Assembly: GCA_902785055.1 (NCBI GenBank)
Contig: CACZXG010000012.1
Span: 1 to 36,583, forward strand
From: an uncultured Lachnospiraceae bacterium
GTDB taxonomy: Bacteria > Bacillota > Clostridia > Lachnospirales > Lachnospiraceae
Length of the DNA stretch: 36,583 nt
Reading direction: 5' to 3'
A model generated the notes under the pieces. That model saw nothing but the letters and a program-made list of their open reading frames with translations, was not told the origin of the DNA and made no database searches. The translations under genes were made by a program, and so were the position numbers. Numbering within the stretch: the first letter of the stretch is position 1; each line of letters starts with the position of its first letter. Positions 23,763-32,765 of this stretch are shown here, piece after piece.

Positions 23763-26234
23763 ATGTACAAGGGCAAGAGAAAGGTGTTAATGAAGGTTTT
23801 GTCGCTGGCATTGGCGGCGGGAATGAGTGTTTCCGGCTTACCTGTCAGCGCGCTGGCAGCAGAGACTGCGGATGCTGAGGTGCAGGAAGAGTCAGTGGTC
23901 GAGACGGAAACCGCCACAGAGCCGGCAGAGGATTCTGATGAGACCCAAGAGGCGGAAGTTCCTTCAGAAGTGGAGGAGGCGGCATCTTCAGAAGTGGAGG
24001 AGGCAGCTTCTTCAGAAGTGGAACAGGAAGTCACCGAAGAGGCGGAAGAGGAAGTGCCTGCAGAGACAGTGGAGAAAGTTCCGTCAGAAGAGGAAGTACC
24101 TGAAGAAGAAGTTCCCGCAGAAGAAAATGACGAACTGCCTGAAGAAAGCTTCGTTGTTAATGATGCAAAGAAAGCTGAGGGGGCAGAAGCTCTCGCAAAG
24201 AATGGAGATGGTTGGGACGCAAATCATGAAAAGTATTATGTAAATGGTGAACCTGTTTGCGATACGGTCATGGAGATTAACGGAGAGTATTATGGCTTCG
24301 ACTATGAAGGTTATATGGAGCGAAACACCATGTTCCCTATTTACGATGAAGAAGCGGAGAGAGATATTTACTATTGCGCTACGGAAGATGGTCCTCTTGT
24401 AGTTAATGGCTGGGCCGACATGAGTTTTGGACCGCACTATTTTGGAGAGGGAGGAAGATCAGCCTGCGGATTCACTCAGATCAATGGAACGATGTATTTC
24501 TTCGCATCTGATGGGAATATGTTGACAGATAGAATTGAATATAATGAAGAGGACGGCATAACCTATGAAATCGGCCACGACGGCGTTGCAAAGCCAGTCA
24601 GCACAAGCAACGGATGGTATGACGCAGATAACGGCGATAGGTATTATTTGGTTGACGGCGAGCCTGTGAAGGAAACAGTTATTGAGATTGAAGGCGATTA
24701 TTATGGCTTTGCTTATGACGGCTGCTTATATCGAAATCAGGAATTCTCAATAGATATAGACATGTACGGATATATCGATTATGAGAAGCATTATCGCGCC
24801 ACAGAAAGCGGCTCATTAATTGTTAATGACTGGTATGAGGATGAGGAAGGACGCAAGTACTACTATGGAGAAGGAGGAGAAGCCCCTGAAGATGGTCTGA
24901 AGTATATCGAAGACACGCAGTATTATTTTGTATATGCAGGGAATATATTGATAGATGAGTACTACGTTGATTACGAAACCGGTCTTATGTTTCATGCCGA
25001 TGAGAACGGCGCTGCAATAATGGTGGAAGCGGAAGACGGCTGGGTTAATCTGGAGGATGGACAAAGAGCCTATTTCACGGATGGCAAGCCGGAGGCCTAT
25101 TCAGTGTTGGAGATTGACGGAAAATATTATGGCTTCGACCGAAATGGAATAATGCACAGCGGCGGAGTTTTCATTATGGCATATGATGACGATGGCGGTG
25201 TTTATTATCGTGCTCATGAGGATGGACATCTGTACGTTAATGAGTGGGCAAAGGATGGAAATGAATGGTATTACTATTTTGACGAAGGAAGGGCAAGATA
25301 TGGACTTCAGTACGTGAATGGCAAGCAGTACTTGTTTTCCTGGTCAGGAAAAATGCGGACAAACACCACATATACTCGGAACGGAGTAACATATGTGATC
25401 GGAGCTGACGGTATTGCGAGAGGAACACAGCTCAATGATGGCTGGTTTAAGAGCGGTGATTCATACTACTATGTGGTTAACGGTGAATTCATCACAGATC
25501 AGGTGAGAAAGATTGGCGGTGTCTATTATGGATTTGACTGGGATGGTGTCATGTATGACGACACGTCTTTCTCGATAGAGCGCCAAGTCGGCGATGATTT
25601 TATGTGGGATGAATATCGCGCAAGAAAAGGTGGAGCTTTGTATACTAATGCCTGGTATGTATATAAAGACGAGTATTATGATGAAGAGCCTCATAACTAT
25701 TGGTATTACTACGGCGATGACGCCAAAATGGTTAAAGGCTGGAAGCAGATTGGCGGCAAGTGGTACTACTTTAATGAGGATGGAGAAATGGTAACCGGTC
25801 TTCACGAGATCAACGGCAACTTGTACTCCTTCAGCGCAGGCGGAGCGATGCAGACGGGCTGGCAGAAGACTGGCGGCAGCTGGCATTATTTTGCGGGAAA
25901 CGGAGCTGAGGTAAAAGAGTGGCAAAAGATCGGCGGCGTCTGGTACTATTTTGACGAAGAAGGAAAAATGCTCACAGGCCTTCAGGAGATCAGAGACGCG
26001 AAGTACTTCTTCAGCGCAGGCGGAGCGATGCAGACCGGCTGGCAGAAGGTCGGTAATGATTGGTATTATTTTGAAGCCGGCGGCGCGGCGGCTTGCGGCA
26101 AGTGGATCGGTAATTACTACCTGACAGAGAGCGGTGTAATGGCTGTGAATCAGTGGGTTGATGATCATAAGTATTATGTGGGGCCCAACGGAGTTTGGAT
26201 CCCCGGTTATACGGAAAATGCTGCTGTTAGCTGA
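23763..26234 (+). CDS. Secreted surface protein with large YYGF super-repeats and cell-wall-binding repeats
   Basis: 823 residues; GGGAGG precedes the ATG. A signal peptide (KGKRK, hydrophobic core, ALAAE cleavage region near 33) is followed by a ~100-residue acidic Glu/Val/Pro/Ser linker with short tandem SEVEEAAS repeats. Four diverged units of about 135-142 residues start near 148, 282, 424 and 559. Each opens with GW, then YY-x-V-x-GEP, IxGxYYGF, YRA and YYY segments. From about 658, canonical ~20-residue CW_binding_1-like repeats (GWQKxGGxWYYF, GGAMQTG) continue to the C terminus. No catalytic domain or sortase motif is seen. It probably binds wall carbohydrate or another surface ligand. 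It shares signal-peptide design with the protein at 26499. Confidence 0.85.
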   Translation: MYKGKRKVLMKVLSLALAAGMSVSGLPVSALAAETADAEVQEESVVETETATEPAEDSDETQEAEVPSEVEEAASSEVEEAASSEVEQEVTEEAEEEVPAETVEKVPSEEEVPEEEVPAEENDELPEESFVVNDAKKAEGAEALAKNGDGWDANHEKYYVNGEPVCDTVMEINGEYYGFDYEGYMERNTMFPIYDEEAERDIYYCATEDGPLVVNGWADMSFGPHYFGEGGRSACGFTQINGTMYFFASDGNMLTDRIEYNEEDGITYEIGHDGVAKPVSTSNGWYDADNGDRYYLVDGEPVKETVIEIEGDYYGFAYDGCLYRNQEFSIDIDMYGYIDYEKHYRATESGSLIVNDWYEDEEGRKYYYGEGGEAPEDGLKYIEDTQYYFVYAGNILIDEYYVDYETGLMFHADENGAAIMVEAEDGWVNLEDGQRAYFTDGKPEAYSVLEIDGKYYGFDRNGIMHSGGVFIMAYDDDGGVYYRAHEDGHLYVNEWAKDGNEWYYYFDEGRARYGLQYVNGKQYLFSWSGKMRTNTTYTRNGVTYVIGADGIARGTQLNDGWFKSGDSYYYVVNGEFITDQVRKIGGVYYGFDWDGVMYDDTSFSIERQVGDDFMWDEYRARKGGALYTNAWYVYKDEYYDEEPHNYWYYYGDDAKMVKGWKQIGGKWYYFNEDGEMVTGLHEINGNLYSFSAGGAMQTGWQKTGGSWHYFAGNGAEVKEWQKIGGVWYYFDEEGKMLTGLQEIRDAKYFFSAGGAMQTGWQKVGNDWYYFEAGGAAACGKWIGNYYLTESGVMAVNQWVDDHKYYVGPNGVWIPGYTENAAVS

Positions 26235-26277
26235 TCTATAAAAGCCTATAGATTTAAGTGTTTGAGTTAGAAGAGTT

Positions 26278-26309
26278 GGAGCTGCGTATGTGAACGCGGC
26301 TCCTTTTTT
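26278..26309 (+). terminator. Rho-independent terminator after the first surface protein
   Basis: GGAGCTGCG and CGCGGCTCC form a 9-bp stem (one T-G pair) with an 8-nt loop and a run of six T. It isolates the downstream surface-protein gene as its own unit. Confidence 0.88.
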
Positions 26310-26315
26310 CGCATC

Positions 26316-26388
26316 CATATCTATCTTTTTGCTAAATTCTTATTATAATAGCAGTTATAACACTTTTTTAGAGAATAGAATAGATATG
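26316..26388. promoter_or_regulatory. Widely spaced inverted repeat flanking a -10-like site
   Basis: CATATCTAT (26316-26324) and ATAGATATG (26380-26388) are perfectly complementary and flank TATAAT at about 26344-26349. No good -35 was found. The repeat may frame the control region of the second surface-protein gene. Apart from this and the terminator, nothing else was seen in 26235-26498. Confidence 0.3.
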
Positions 26389-26498
26389 TAGGAATACGGT
26401 GAGGAACTTATGGAAGCTGCGAACTGTATTTTGGAAATATTCTATATCAGATTCAGACTTTAACGGGAATGGCCCCGGAAATATTAAAGGAGGTACAA

Positions 26499-27923
26499 AT
26501 GATGTCCAGAGGGAAACAGAAAATGATGATGAGGGTCTTGTCAGCGTTTTTGGCAGCCGGAATGAGTATAAGCATTTCGGGCATGCCGGTATGCGCATCG
26601 GAAGCCGGCAGTACTTCCGAACAAAACGAATACGTTTTGGAACAGGCAGAGACCGAAGAGAAGAATGCTGATACCGCGGAAGAGGCTGTAGAAGTGGTCG
26701 AAACAGATTCGGCGAGGGAAGCAGAATCTGTGGACTCCGAGCCGGTTTCAGATGCGGTTTCTGATGAAACGACAGATAAAACGGAAGAGTTGGCTGAACC
26801 TGTCTCAGAAGAATCCGGGGATGGCCGGACAGATGCAGAAGCTGCAGCTGAACTTGAAGCAGTAGCTGAAGAGGATGCAGAGGAAGTAACTGTGCATGAA
26901 GAAGCTGCGCAGACTGTCGTTGAAGAAACCCGTCTGGGAAAAGAGTATGGTTTCTCTATTGACGATCCGTATGTTCACAGTCCGATGGTTTGGCTTTCTG
27001 GAAGCGGCCAATGGAGGCAAAACAGCAGAGGCTGGTGGTATCAATATGCGGACGGCAGTTACCCGAAGAATCAGTGGGTAAAAATTAACGGATCCACTTA
27101 TCACTTTGATGCGTCCGGCTACATGCAGACGGGCTGGCAGAAGATTGACGGCAGCTGGTATTACTTTGCAAGCGGCGGAGCGATGCAGACGGGCTGGCAG
27201 AAGATCAGTGGTAAGTGGTATTACTTTGCAGACAGCGGAGCAATGCAGACGGGCTGGCAGAAGATCAGCGGCAGCTGGTACTATTTTGCAGGCAATGGGG
27301 CGATGCAGACGGGCTGGCAGAAGATCGGCAGCAACTGGTACTATTTTGCGTCCGGCGGAGCAATGAAAACGGGCTGGCAGAAGATCGGCAGCAACTGGTA
27401 CTATTTTGCGTCCGGCGGAGCGATGCAGACAGGCTGGCAGAAGCTCGGCAGCTACTGGTATTACTTTGCAGCCGGTGGAGCAATGAAGACAGGCTGGCAG
27501 AAGATCGGCAGCAACTGGTACTATTTTGCGTCCGGCGGAGCGATGCAGACGGGCTGGCAGAAGATTGGCGGCAAGTGGTATTACTTTGCAGGCGGCGGAG
27601 CCATGGCGACAGGTTCACAGAGGATTGGCGGAACGCAGCATTATTTCAAGAGCAACGGCGTCTGGGTCGATCCGAATGTAGTTGTACAGAAAGTATTCGC
27701 CGGATTTAAAGAGCGTTATGACTACGTTCATTTAATGGGCGATACATATGAAATGAGCGGCAGTAAGGAAATCGTCTTTATCAGAAGAAGCCAGGGAGAC
27801 GGTGTTATTACGATCGATGCAGAAGTAACGCTGGAGACAGGATTAGTGTCCTGGGTGGAATATAAGTATTTGAACGGAGACTTTGAAGAAACCCGGTATC
27901 ATTTTTATATCAGTATACCCTGA
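26499..27923 (+). CDS. Secreted cell-wall-binding repeat protein with unrecognised C-terminal domain
   Basis: About 474 residues; AAAGGAGG lies 5 nt before ATG 26499 and 8 nt before ATG 26502. A signal peptide (KQKMMMRV, hydrophobic core, PVCASEA) is followed by a ~120-residue acidic Glu/Ala/Val linker, a GW-rich entry segment and about nine 20-residue repeats of the form GWQKIGSNWYYFASGGAMQT. These are CW_binding_1/choline-binding-like, with aromatic residues that stack on sugars or choline. The last ~85 residues (from about 390) are different: a possible alpha/beta domain with YDYVHLMGD, IVFIRR and SWVEYKYL that I do not recognise. It is paralogous in layout to the 823-residue neighbour and plausibly under the same regulator. 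Confidence 0.85.
   Translation: MMSRGKQKMMMRVLSAFLAAGMSISISGMPVCASEAGSTSEQNEYVLEQAETEEKNADTAEEAVEVVETDSAREAESVDSEPVSDAVSDETTDKTEELAEPVSEESGDGRTDAEAAAELEAVAEEDAEEVTVHEEAAQTVVEETRLGKEYGFSIDDPYVHSPMVWLSGSGQWRQNSRGWWYQYADGSYPKNQWVKINGSTYHFDASGYMQTGWQKIDGSWYYFASGGAMQTGWQKISGKWYYFADSGAMQTGWQKISGSWYYFAGNGAMQTGWQKIGSNWYYFASGGAMKTGWQKIGSNWYYFASGGAMQTGWQKLGSYWYYFAAGGAMKTGWQKIGSNWYYFASGGAMQTGWQKIGGKWYYFAGGGAMATGSQRIGGTQHYFKSNGVWVDPNVVVQKVFAGFKERYDYVHLMGDTYEMSGSKEIVFIRRSQGDGVITIDAEVTLETGLVSWVEYKYLNGDFEETRYHFYISIP
27123..27602 (+). repeat. 60-nt in-frame tandem repeat array
   Basis: Eight consecutive units of exactly 60 nt, each beginning ATG(A/C)AGACGGGCTGGCAG or a close variant, are followed by one diverged unit. 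Several units are nearly identical at DNA level (for example those at 27303, 27363 and 27483). Each encodes a 20-residue wall-binding repeat. Such an array is prone to copy-number change by slippage or recombination. Confidence 0.93.
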
Positions 27924-27968
27924 CGGGAGTGTGATCTCCGGTAAAGGAAAACGAATTAAGAGGTAATA

Positions 27969-30947
27969 ATGGAAATCAGCAGCAAAATTCTGGAAAAATA
28001 TGACCTCCTTCAGCACCAGTACCTGAAGGACACGGGCTGTGACAGCGTTCTTCTGCGCCACAAAAAGACCGGCGCGAGAGTGGCGCTCCTGCCCTCAGAG
28101 GATGACAACAAGGTATTCTATATCGGATTCCGCACGCCTCCGGAGGATTCCACCGGCGTTGCACATATCATCGAGCACTCTGTGCTGTGCGGCTCCAGGG
28201 ATTTTCCGGTAAAGGATCCTTTCATTGAACTGGTTAAAGGTTCGCTCAACACCTTCCTCAATGCGATGACTTATCCGGACAAGACAGTTTACCCGGTGGC
28301 TAGCTGCAACGACACGGATTTCAAGAACCTGATGCACGTATATCTGGACGCAGTGTTCTATCCGAACATCTATAAAGAGCGGAATATCTTCCGCCAGGAA
28401 GGATGGCATTACGAAGCAGAGGACGCGCAGAGCCCGATCACGGTGAACGGCGTCGTCTACAACGAGATGAAGGGCGCCCTTTCTTCACCCGACGATGTGC
28501 TCGCCCGCAGCATTTACGGCGCGCTGTACCCGCACACGCCTTACGCGGTGGAGTCCGGCGGCGATCCTGTGTGCATCCCGGACCTTACTTATGAGGCATT
28601 TTTGGATTTCCACAGCAGATACTATCACCCCTCCAACAGCTATATTTTCCTCTATGGAAATATGGACATGGAGGAGCGCCTGACGTATCTGGACGAAGCT
28701 TATCTCTCTTCATTTGACAAGATTGAGATCGATTCTGAGATTCCTGCGGAGCCTGCGTTTGAGAAGCCTGTGGAGGCAACGGAGCACTATTCCGTGCAGT
28801 CAGAGGAGGAACTGGAAGGCCGCAGTTATCTGACTTGGAACGTATCGCTTGCTCCTGACGGACAGGACACGGAACTTGGTCTCGCCTTTAAGATCATCGA
28901 CTACATGCTCTGCGACGCGGAAGGCGCCCCTGTCAAAAAAGCGCTGAGGGATAAGGGAATCGGCGAGGACGTCTATTCCCTGCTGGAACTTGGCATCAGG
29001 CAGCCCAGCTATACCGTTACCTCCAAGTATACAGATCCCGACAAGAAAGAAGAGTTTGTCAGGACCATAGAGGACACGCTCAGAGAGATTGCGGACAAGG
29101 GTCTTGACCAGCGCGCGCTTTTGGCGAGTATTAACCGTTTCGAATTCAAATACAGAGAGGCCAATGCCGGCTATTATCCCAAGGGACTGATCTACGGTCT
29201 CGGGGCGCTCGACACATGGCTCTACAACGAGGAGACACCCTTTATTAACCTCGAACTCGGAGAAGCATTTGCTTCCCTTCGGGAGAAAATGGACAAGGGA
29301 TATTTTGAAGAACTCATCCGCAAGCATTTTCTGGAGAATCCGCACAAGGCGGTCGTCGTGATGACGCCGGAAGTGGGGCTCACCGAGAAAATGGCGGAAG
29401 AGCTCAGGAAGAAGATGGAAGTTTACGCCGAAGGTCTCACGGCAGACGAGAGGCAGCAGATCGTCGATGATCTGGCCGCGCTCAGACAGTGGCAGGAGAC
29501 GCCCAATTCCCCTGAGGATCTGGCGAAGATCCCCATGCTGACAAGAGGAGACCTCACCAGGGAGATCAAGCCCTTTGTCAACCGCTTCATGACCGCGGAC
29601 ACAATGCGCGATGGAGCGAAGGCACTTGAGACCCAGGTCATCGCGCATCCTCTGGGCACATCGGGAATCGACTACCTGACCTTTATGTTCGATATCTCGA
29701 AACTCCCACAGAAGTTCTTCCCCTATCTGGGAGTCTTCAAGACCCTCGTCGGTGTTCTGGATACAGAGCACTTCAGCTACGCGGAGCTGGACCAGGAGAT
29801 CAATATCTATACGGGCGGCATAGGGACGACCGTCAGCGTCTATACGCAGAACGGAGATCCGGCAAAATACAGAATGATGGCAGAAGTCAACTGCAAGGTA
29901 CTTCACGGCAATCTGGAACACGCCATGAGGCTGGTCGGTGAGATCCTCACCACTACCAAATGGAACAGCAAAGACCGCATCCTTGAGGTACTGGAGGAAG
30001 AGAGAGCTGCTATGAGAGCGGACCTTCCGGCTTCCGGCCATGCCACTGCGGCTGTCAGGGCATCAGCGGGATTCTCCGAGACTGCCCTGATCATGGACTG
30101 CGTGAACGGAATAAATGCTTATCACACACTTGATGAGGTGTGCGGACTTCTGGAAAAGGGCGAGGCGGACGAGTTCCTTAAGATGCTGGAAGAGATGGCC
30201 TGCTATATTTTCCGGGCAGACCATCTGATGCTGGACTGCACTGCGGATGAGAGCAGCCTTGAAGAGATCTGCTGCGGAACCGGCGCTCTTGCCGGCACAT
30301 TCCCGCAGGGAAAAACTCCGGAAGAGGATCTTAAGGAGTACGGCGAGGCCTTCCGCGTCAAACCTGTCAAGGTGAAGGAAGGATTCACGACGGCCGGTCA
30401 GGTGCAGTATGTCTGCAGAGCCGGCAATTACGGCAGCAAGGGATGTGAGTACACAGGTGCTCTCCGTGTGCTGCGCGTGATCCTGGGTTACGATTATCTC
30501 TGGCAGAATGTCAGAGTCAAGGGCGGAGCCTACGGCTGCATGAGCAGCTTCTCCAGAGACGGAAGCGCCTATTTCGTCTCCTACAGGGATCCTCATCTGG
30601 CACAGACGATCCGCACCTTTGAAGAGGCGCCGGATTATATCAGAGGGTTCGAGGCGGATGAGCGCACGATGACCAAGTATATCATCGGCGCTGTCAGCGC
30701 TCTCGATCACCCGATGTCACCGGCTGTGTACGGAAAGTATTCCCTCGCAGGCTATATGACGGGCTTCGACGAAGAGAAGATGAAGAAGGAACGCGATCAG
30801 GTCCTGGACTGCGGACCGGAGGACATCCGGGCACTTGCCGCGCACATCGAGGCTTTCCTCAGTGAGGACGCTCTCTGTGTCGTCGGCAATGCGGAAAAGC
30901 TCAAGACCGAGTCGGACAGATTTGAGAGAATGGAAAAACTTCAGTGA
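27969..30947 (+). CDS. Insulinase-like metallopeptidase, M16C family (presequence protease type)
   Basis: 992-residue zinc peptidase, the usual ~970-1000 length of the M16C group that folds as two halves around a closed chamber and degrades short peptides. The inverted zinc motif HIIEH is at 66-70 (catalytic Glu69), with a downstream NEMKGALSSP segment supplying the third zinc ligand region. The second half has the conserved VRVKGGAYGC and SYRDP segments that form the substrate cleft. No signal peptide is visible, so it is probably cytoplasmic. AGAGG precedes the ATG. It precedes era by 45 nt, a neighbourhood common in Lachnospiraceae, and is likely co-transcribed. Confidence 0.92.
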   Translation: MEISSKILEKYDLLQHQYLKDTGCDSVLLRHKKTGARVALLPSEDDNKVFYIGFRTPPEDSTGVAHIIEHSVLCGSRDFPVKDPFIELVKGSLNTFLNAMTYPDKTVYPVASCNDTDFKNLMHVYLDAVFYPNIYKERNIFRQEGWHYEAEDAQSPITVNGVVYNEMKGALSSPDDVLARSIYGALYPHTPYAVESGGDPVCIPDLTYEAFLDFHSRYYHPSNSYIFLYGNMDMEERLTYLDEAYLSSFDKIEIDSEIPAEPAFEKPVEATEHYSVQSEEELEGRSYLTWNVSLAPDGQDTELGLAFKIIDYMLCDAEGAPVKKALRDKGIGEDVYSLLELGIRQPSYTVTSKYTDPDKKEEFVRTIEDTLREIADKGLDQRALLASINRFEFKYREANAGYYPKGLIYGLGALDTWLYNEETPFINLELGEAFASLREKMDKGYFEELIRKHFLENPHKAVVVMTPEVGLTEKMAEELRKKMEVYAEGLTADERQQIVDDLAALRQWQETPNSPEDLAKIPMLTRGDLTREIKPFVNRFMTADTMRDGAKALETQVIAHPLGTSGIDYLTFMFDISKLPQKFFPYLGVFKTLVGVLDTEHFSYAELDQEINIYTGGIGTTVSVYTQNGDPAKYRMMAEVNCKVLHGNLEHAMRLVGEILTTTKWNSKDRILEVLEEERAAMRADLPASGHATAAVRASAGFSETALIMDCVNGINAYHTLDEVCGLLEKGEADEFLKMLEEMACYIFRADHLMLDCTADESSLEEICCGTGALAGTFPQGKTPEEDLKEYGEAFRVKPVKVKEGFTTAGQVQYVCRAGNYGSKGCEYTGALRVLRVILGYDYLWQNVRVKGGAYGCMSSFSRDGSAYFVSYRDPHLAQTIRTFEEAPDYIRGFEADERTMTKYIIGAVSALDHPMSPAVYGKYSLAGYMTGFDEEKMKKERDQVLDCGPEDIRALAAHIEAFLSEDALCVVGNAEKLKTESDRFERMEKLQ

Positions 30948-30992
30948 TCCTGAAAGATGATCACATAGAGAAAAAGGTAAAGGTAATACTGC

Positions 30993-32003
30993 ATGGCAGA
31001 AAATAAAGAGATAACAACACAGGAAAAGACCGGAAAGAAGGCCGGATTCGCGACGATCATCGGTAAGCCCAACGTGGGAAAGTCCACGCTGATGAACCGT
31101 CTGATCGGACAAAAGATCGCGATCACTTCTTACAAGCCGCAGACGACCAGAACACAGGTCCGGACTATTTTGACAGAAGACCGCGGACAGGTCGTGTTCC
31201 TCGATACGCCCGGCATTCACCGCACAAAGACCAGAATGGGCGAGTATATGGTGAAAGCGGCGCAGAGCACGCTGAAAGAAGTGGACGTGGTCCTCTGGCT
31301 CGTGGAGCCCAAGACCAAAATGAGTGAGGAGGACAAGAGCATCGCCGGGCAGCTGGCAGCTGTTAAAACCCCTGTGCTGATCCTCATTAATAAGATCGAT
31401 TCAGTAAAGAAGGCCGAAATCCTGCCGGTCATCGCCGTATATCAGAAGGCCTATGACGAGGCAGTGCAGGCACAGAATGAGGAGAGGGAGGCGGCGGGAA
31501 AAGCCCCTCTTACATCCAATCTCAAGGCGATCATCCCGGTCAGCGCAAGGACCGGAAGCGGCACGGATGACCTGTTAAAGAGCCTCTTTGAACTGCTTCC
31601 CGAAGGTGAACCTTTCTATGACGAGGATCAGGTCACGACGGAGACAGAGCGGGAGATCGCAGGCGAGATCGTGCGCGAGAAAGCGCTGCGCCTTCTGCAG
31701 GAGGAGGTCCCCCACGGGATCGCAGTGACGATCGACAGCATGAAATACCGCAAGAGAAAAGACGGGACCGAGATCTGCGATATCGACGCCTCCATCATCT
31801 GTGAGCGCGAGAGCCACAAACTGATCGTGATCGGAAAGCAGGGCTCTATGCTCAAAAAGATCGGTACGGCGGCGAGAACTGACATCGAAAACATGCTGCA
31901 GTGCAAGGTAAACCTCAAACTCTGGGTCAAAGTCCGCAGGGATTGGAAGGACAACGAGCAGCAGATGAAGTCCTTCGGCTACGATATGCGAAAATCTAAA
32001 TAA
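30993..32003 (+). CDS. era: GTPase Era
   Basis: GTPase that binds the 3' end of 16S rRNA and checks 30S assembly. The protein has 336 residues. G1 is GKPNVGKS (24-31), G3 DTPG (71-74) and G4 NKID (133-136). The C-terminal KH domain has VIGKQGSMLKKIGTAARTDIE and LWVKVRRDW. It is about 35 residues longer than most Era proteins because of an N-terminal Lys-rich extension and an inserted Gln/Glu-rich segment after G4 (about 150-175). It is followed within 20 nt by recO, the usual era-recO order in Firmicutes. Confidence 0.96.
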   Translation: MAENKEITTQEKTGKKAGFATIIGKPNVGKSTLMNRLIGQKIAITSYKPQTTRTQVRTILTEDRGQVVFLDTPGIHRTKTRMGEYMVKAAQSTLKEVDVVLWLVEPKTKMSEEDKSIAGQLAAVKTPVLILINKIDSVKKAEILPVIAVYQKAYDEAVQAQNEEREAAGKAPLTSNLKAIIPVSARTGSGTDDLLKSLFELLPEGEPFYDEDQVTTETEREIAGEIVREKALRLLQEEVPHGIAVTIDSMKYRKRKDGTEICDIDASIICERESHKLIVIGKQGSMLKKIGTAARTDIENMLQCKVNLKLWVKVRRDWKDNEQQMKSFGYDMRKSK

Positions 32004-32022
32004 GATGAGTGCAAGTTAGGAA

Positions 32023-32655
32023 GTGACCGGAATGGTCCTCACGAGTGTTCCCGCAGGGGAATATGACAAAAGAGTGGAGATCCTCACGAAGGAGAGAGGA
32101 AGGATATCGGGATTTGCCAGAGGGGCGAGAAGACCCGGAAGTTCCGTGATGGCTGCTGCCTCTCCGTTTGTGTTCGGCACCTTTAAGATCAGTGAGGGCA
32201 GGAGCGCATACCAGATCATCGGCGCGAAAGTGGACAATTATTTTGAAAAACTTCGGGCGGACATCACGGCGGCCTGCTTCGGATCCTATTTTATGGAGAT
32301 CCTTCAATATGTGACGAGGGAGAACAACGACGAGACAGCTCTTCTCATGCTCGCTTACCAGAGTTTGAGAGCGCTCGAGTCGGACTCTTTTGACAACAGG
32401 CTGGTCAGGGCGGTGTTCGAGATCAAAACTGTGATGCTCGAAGGGGAATACCCCGGACCAAGGCGCGGCGTGCAGTATTCGGACTCGGCGCTGTATGCGC
32501 TGGATTTCCTGTTCAGGACGCCTCCCGCGAAGATCTACACCTTCGGCGTCAAGCCGGAAGTGCTCGAGGAACTTGAGAGTTATGCGAAATGGCTCTGCGC
32601 GGGGACCTGGGATCACAGGTTCAAGAGCCTGGAAATCCTTGAAGTTCTCTTGTGA
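32023..32655 (+). CDS. recO: DNA repair protein RecO, short form without zinc-finger segment
   Basis: Recombination mediator that works with RecR to load RecA on SSB-coated DNA. 210 residues, clearly shorter than the usual ~240-260. The N-terminal OB-fold start TGMVLTSVPAGEYDKRVEILTK-type region (read from residue 2) and GARRPGSSVMAAA are typical. Around residue 145 the sequence goes from LEGEYPGPRRG directly to SDSALYALDFL. The segment that normally holds the CxxC...CxxC zinc site is absent, and no cysteine pair is present. Start is either GTG 32023 (keeps the conserved T-G-x-V-L) or ATG 32032, with AGGAA between. An in-frame TAG lies just upstream, so no longer start exists. Confidence 0.85.
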   Translation: MTGMVLTSVPAGEYDKRVEILTKERGRISGFARGARRPGSSVMAAASPFVFGTFKISEGRSAYQIIGAKVDNYFEKLRADITAACFGSYFMEILQYVTRENNDETALLMLAYQSLRALESDSFDNRLVRAVFEIKTVMLEGEYPGPRRGVQYSDSALYALDFLFRTPPAKIYTFGVKPEVLEELESYAKWLCAGTWDHRFKSLEILEVLL

Positions 32656-32670
32656 GCAGGGGATTGAACG

Positions 32671-32699
32671 TTGCAAAACAGGCGCTATTCCCTTATAAT
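32671..32699 (+). promoter_or_regulatory. Promoter of glyQS
   Basis: TTGCAA (32671-32676), a 17-nt spacer and a perfect TATAAT (32694-32699) precede glyQS by about 65 nt. The short leader leaves no room for a T-box riboswitch. Confidence 0.8.
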
Positions 32700-32765
32700 T
32701 AAGCGTTGATAATTGAAACTGTATATTAAATTACAGAAAAAACAGATAAAGGAGCACGAGAGTCA

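Noticed and set aside
23763-26234. Choline-binding hydrolase or glucosyltransferase
   Set aside because: The repeats resemble those enzymes' binding modules, but no catalytic domain is visible in the 823 residues.
27123-27602. CRISPR-like periodic array
   Set aside because: Units are contiguous, coding and have no unique spacers; no cas genes are nearby.
27106-27709. Alternative-frame plus and minus ORFs within the repeat array
   Set aside because: Repetition of a 60-nt unit (a multiple of 3) keeps other frames open automatically; only the frame with signal peptide and ribosome binding site is real.
28800-30041. 413-codon minus-strand frame opposite the M16C peptidase
   Set aside because: Antisense shadow with no ribosome binding site or family resemblance.
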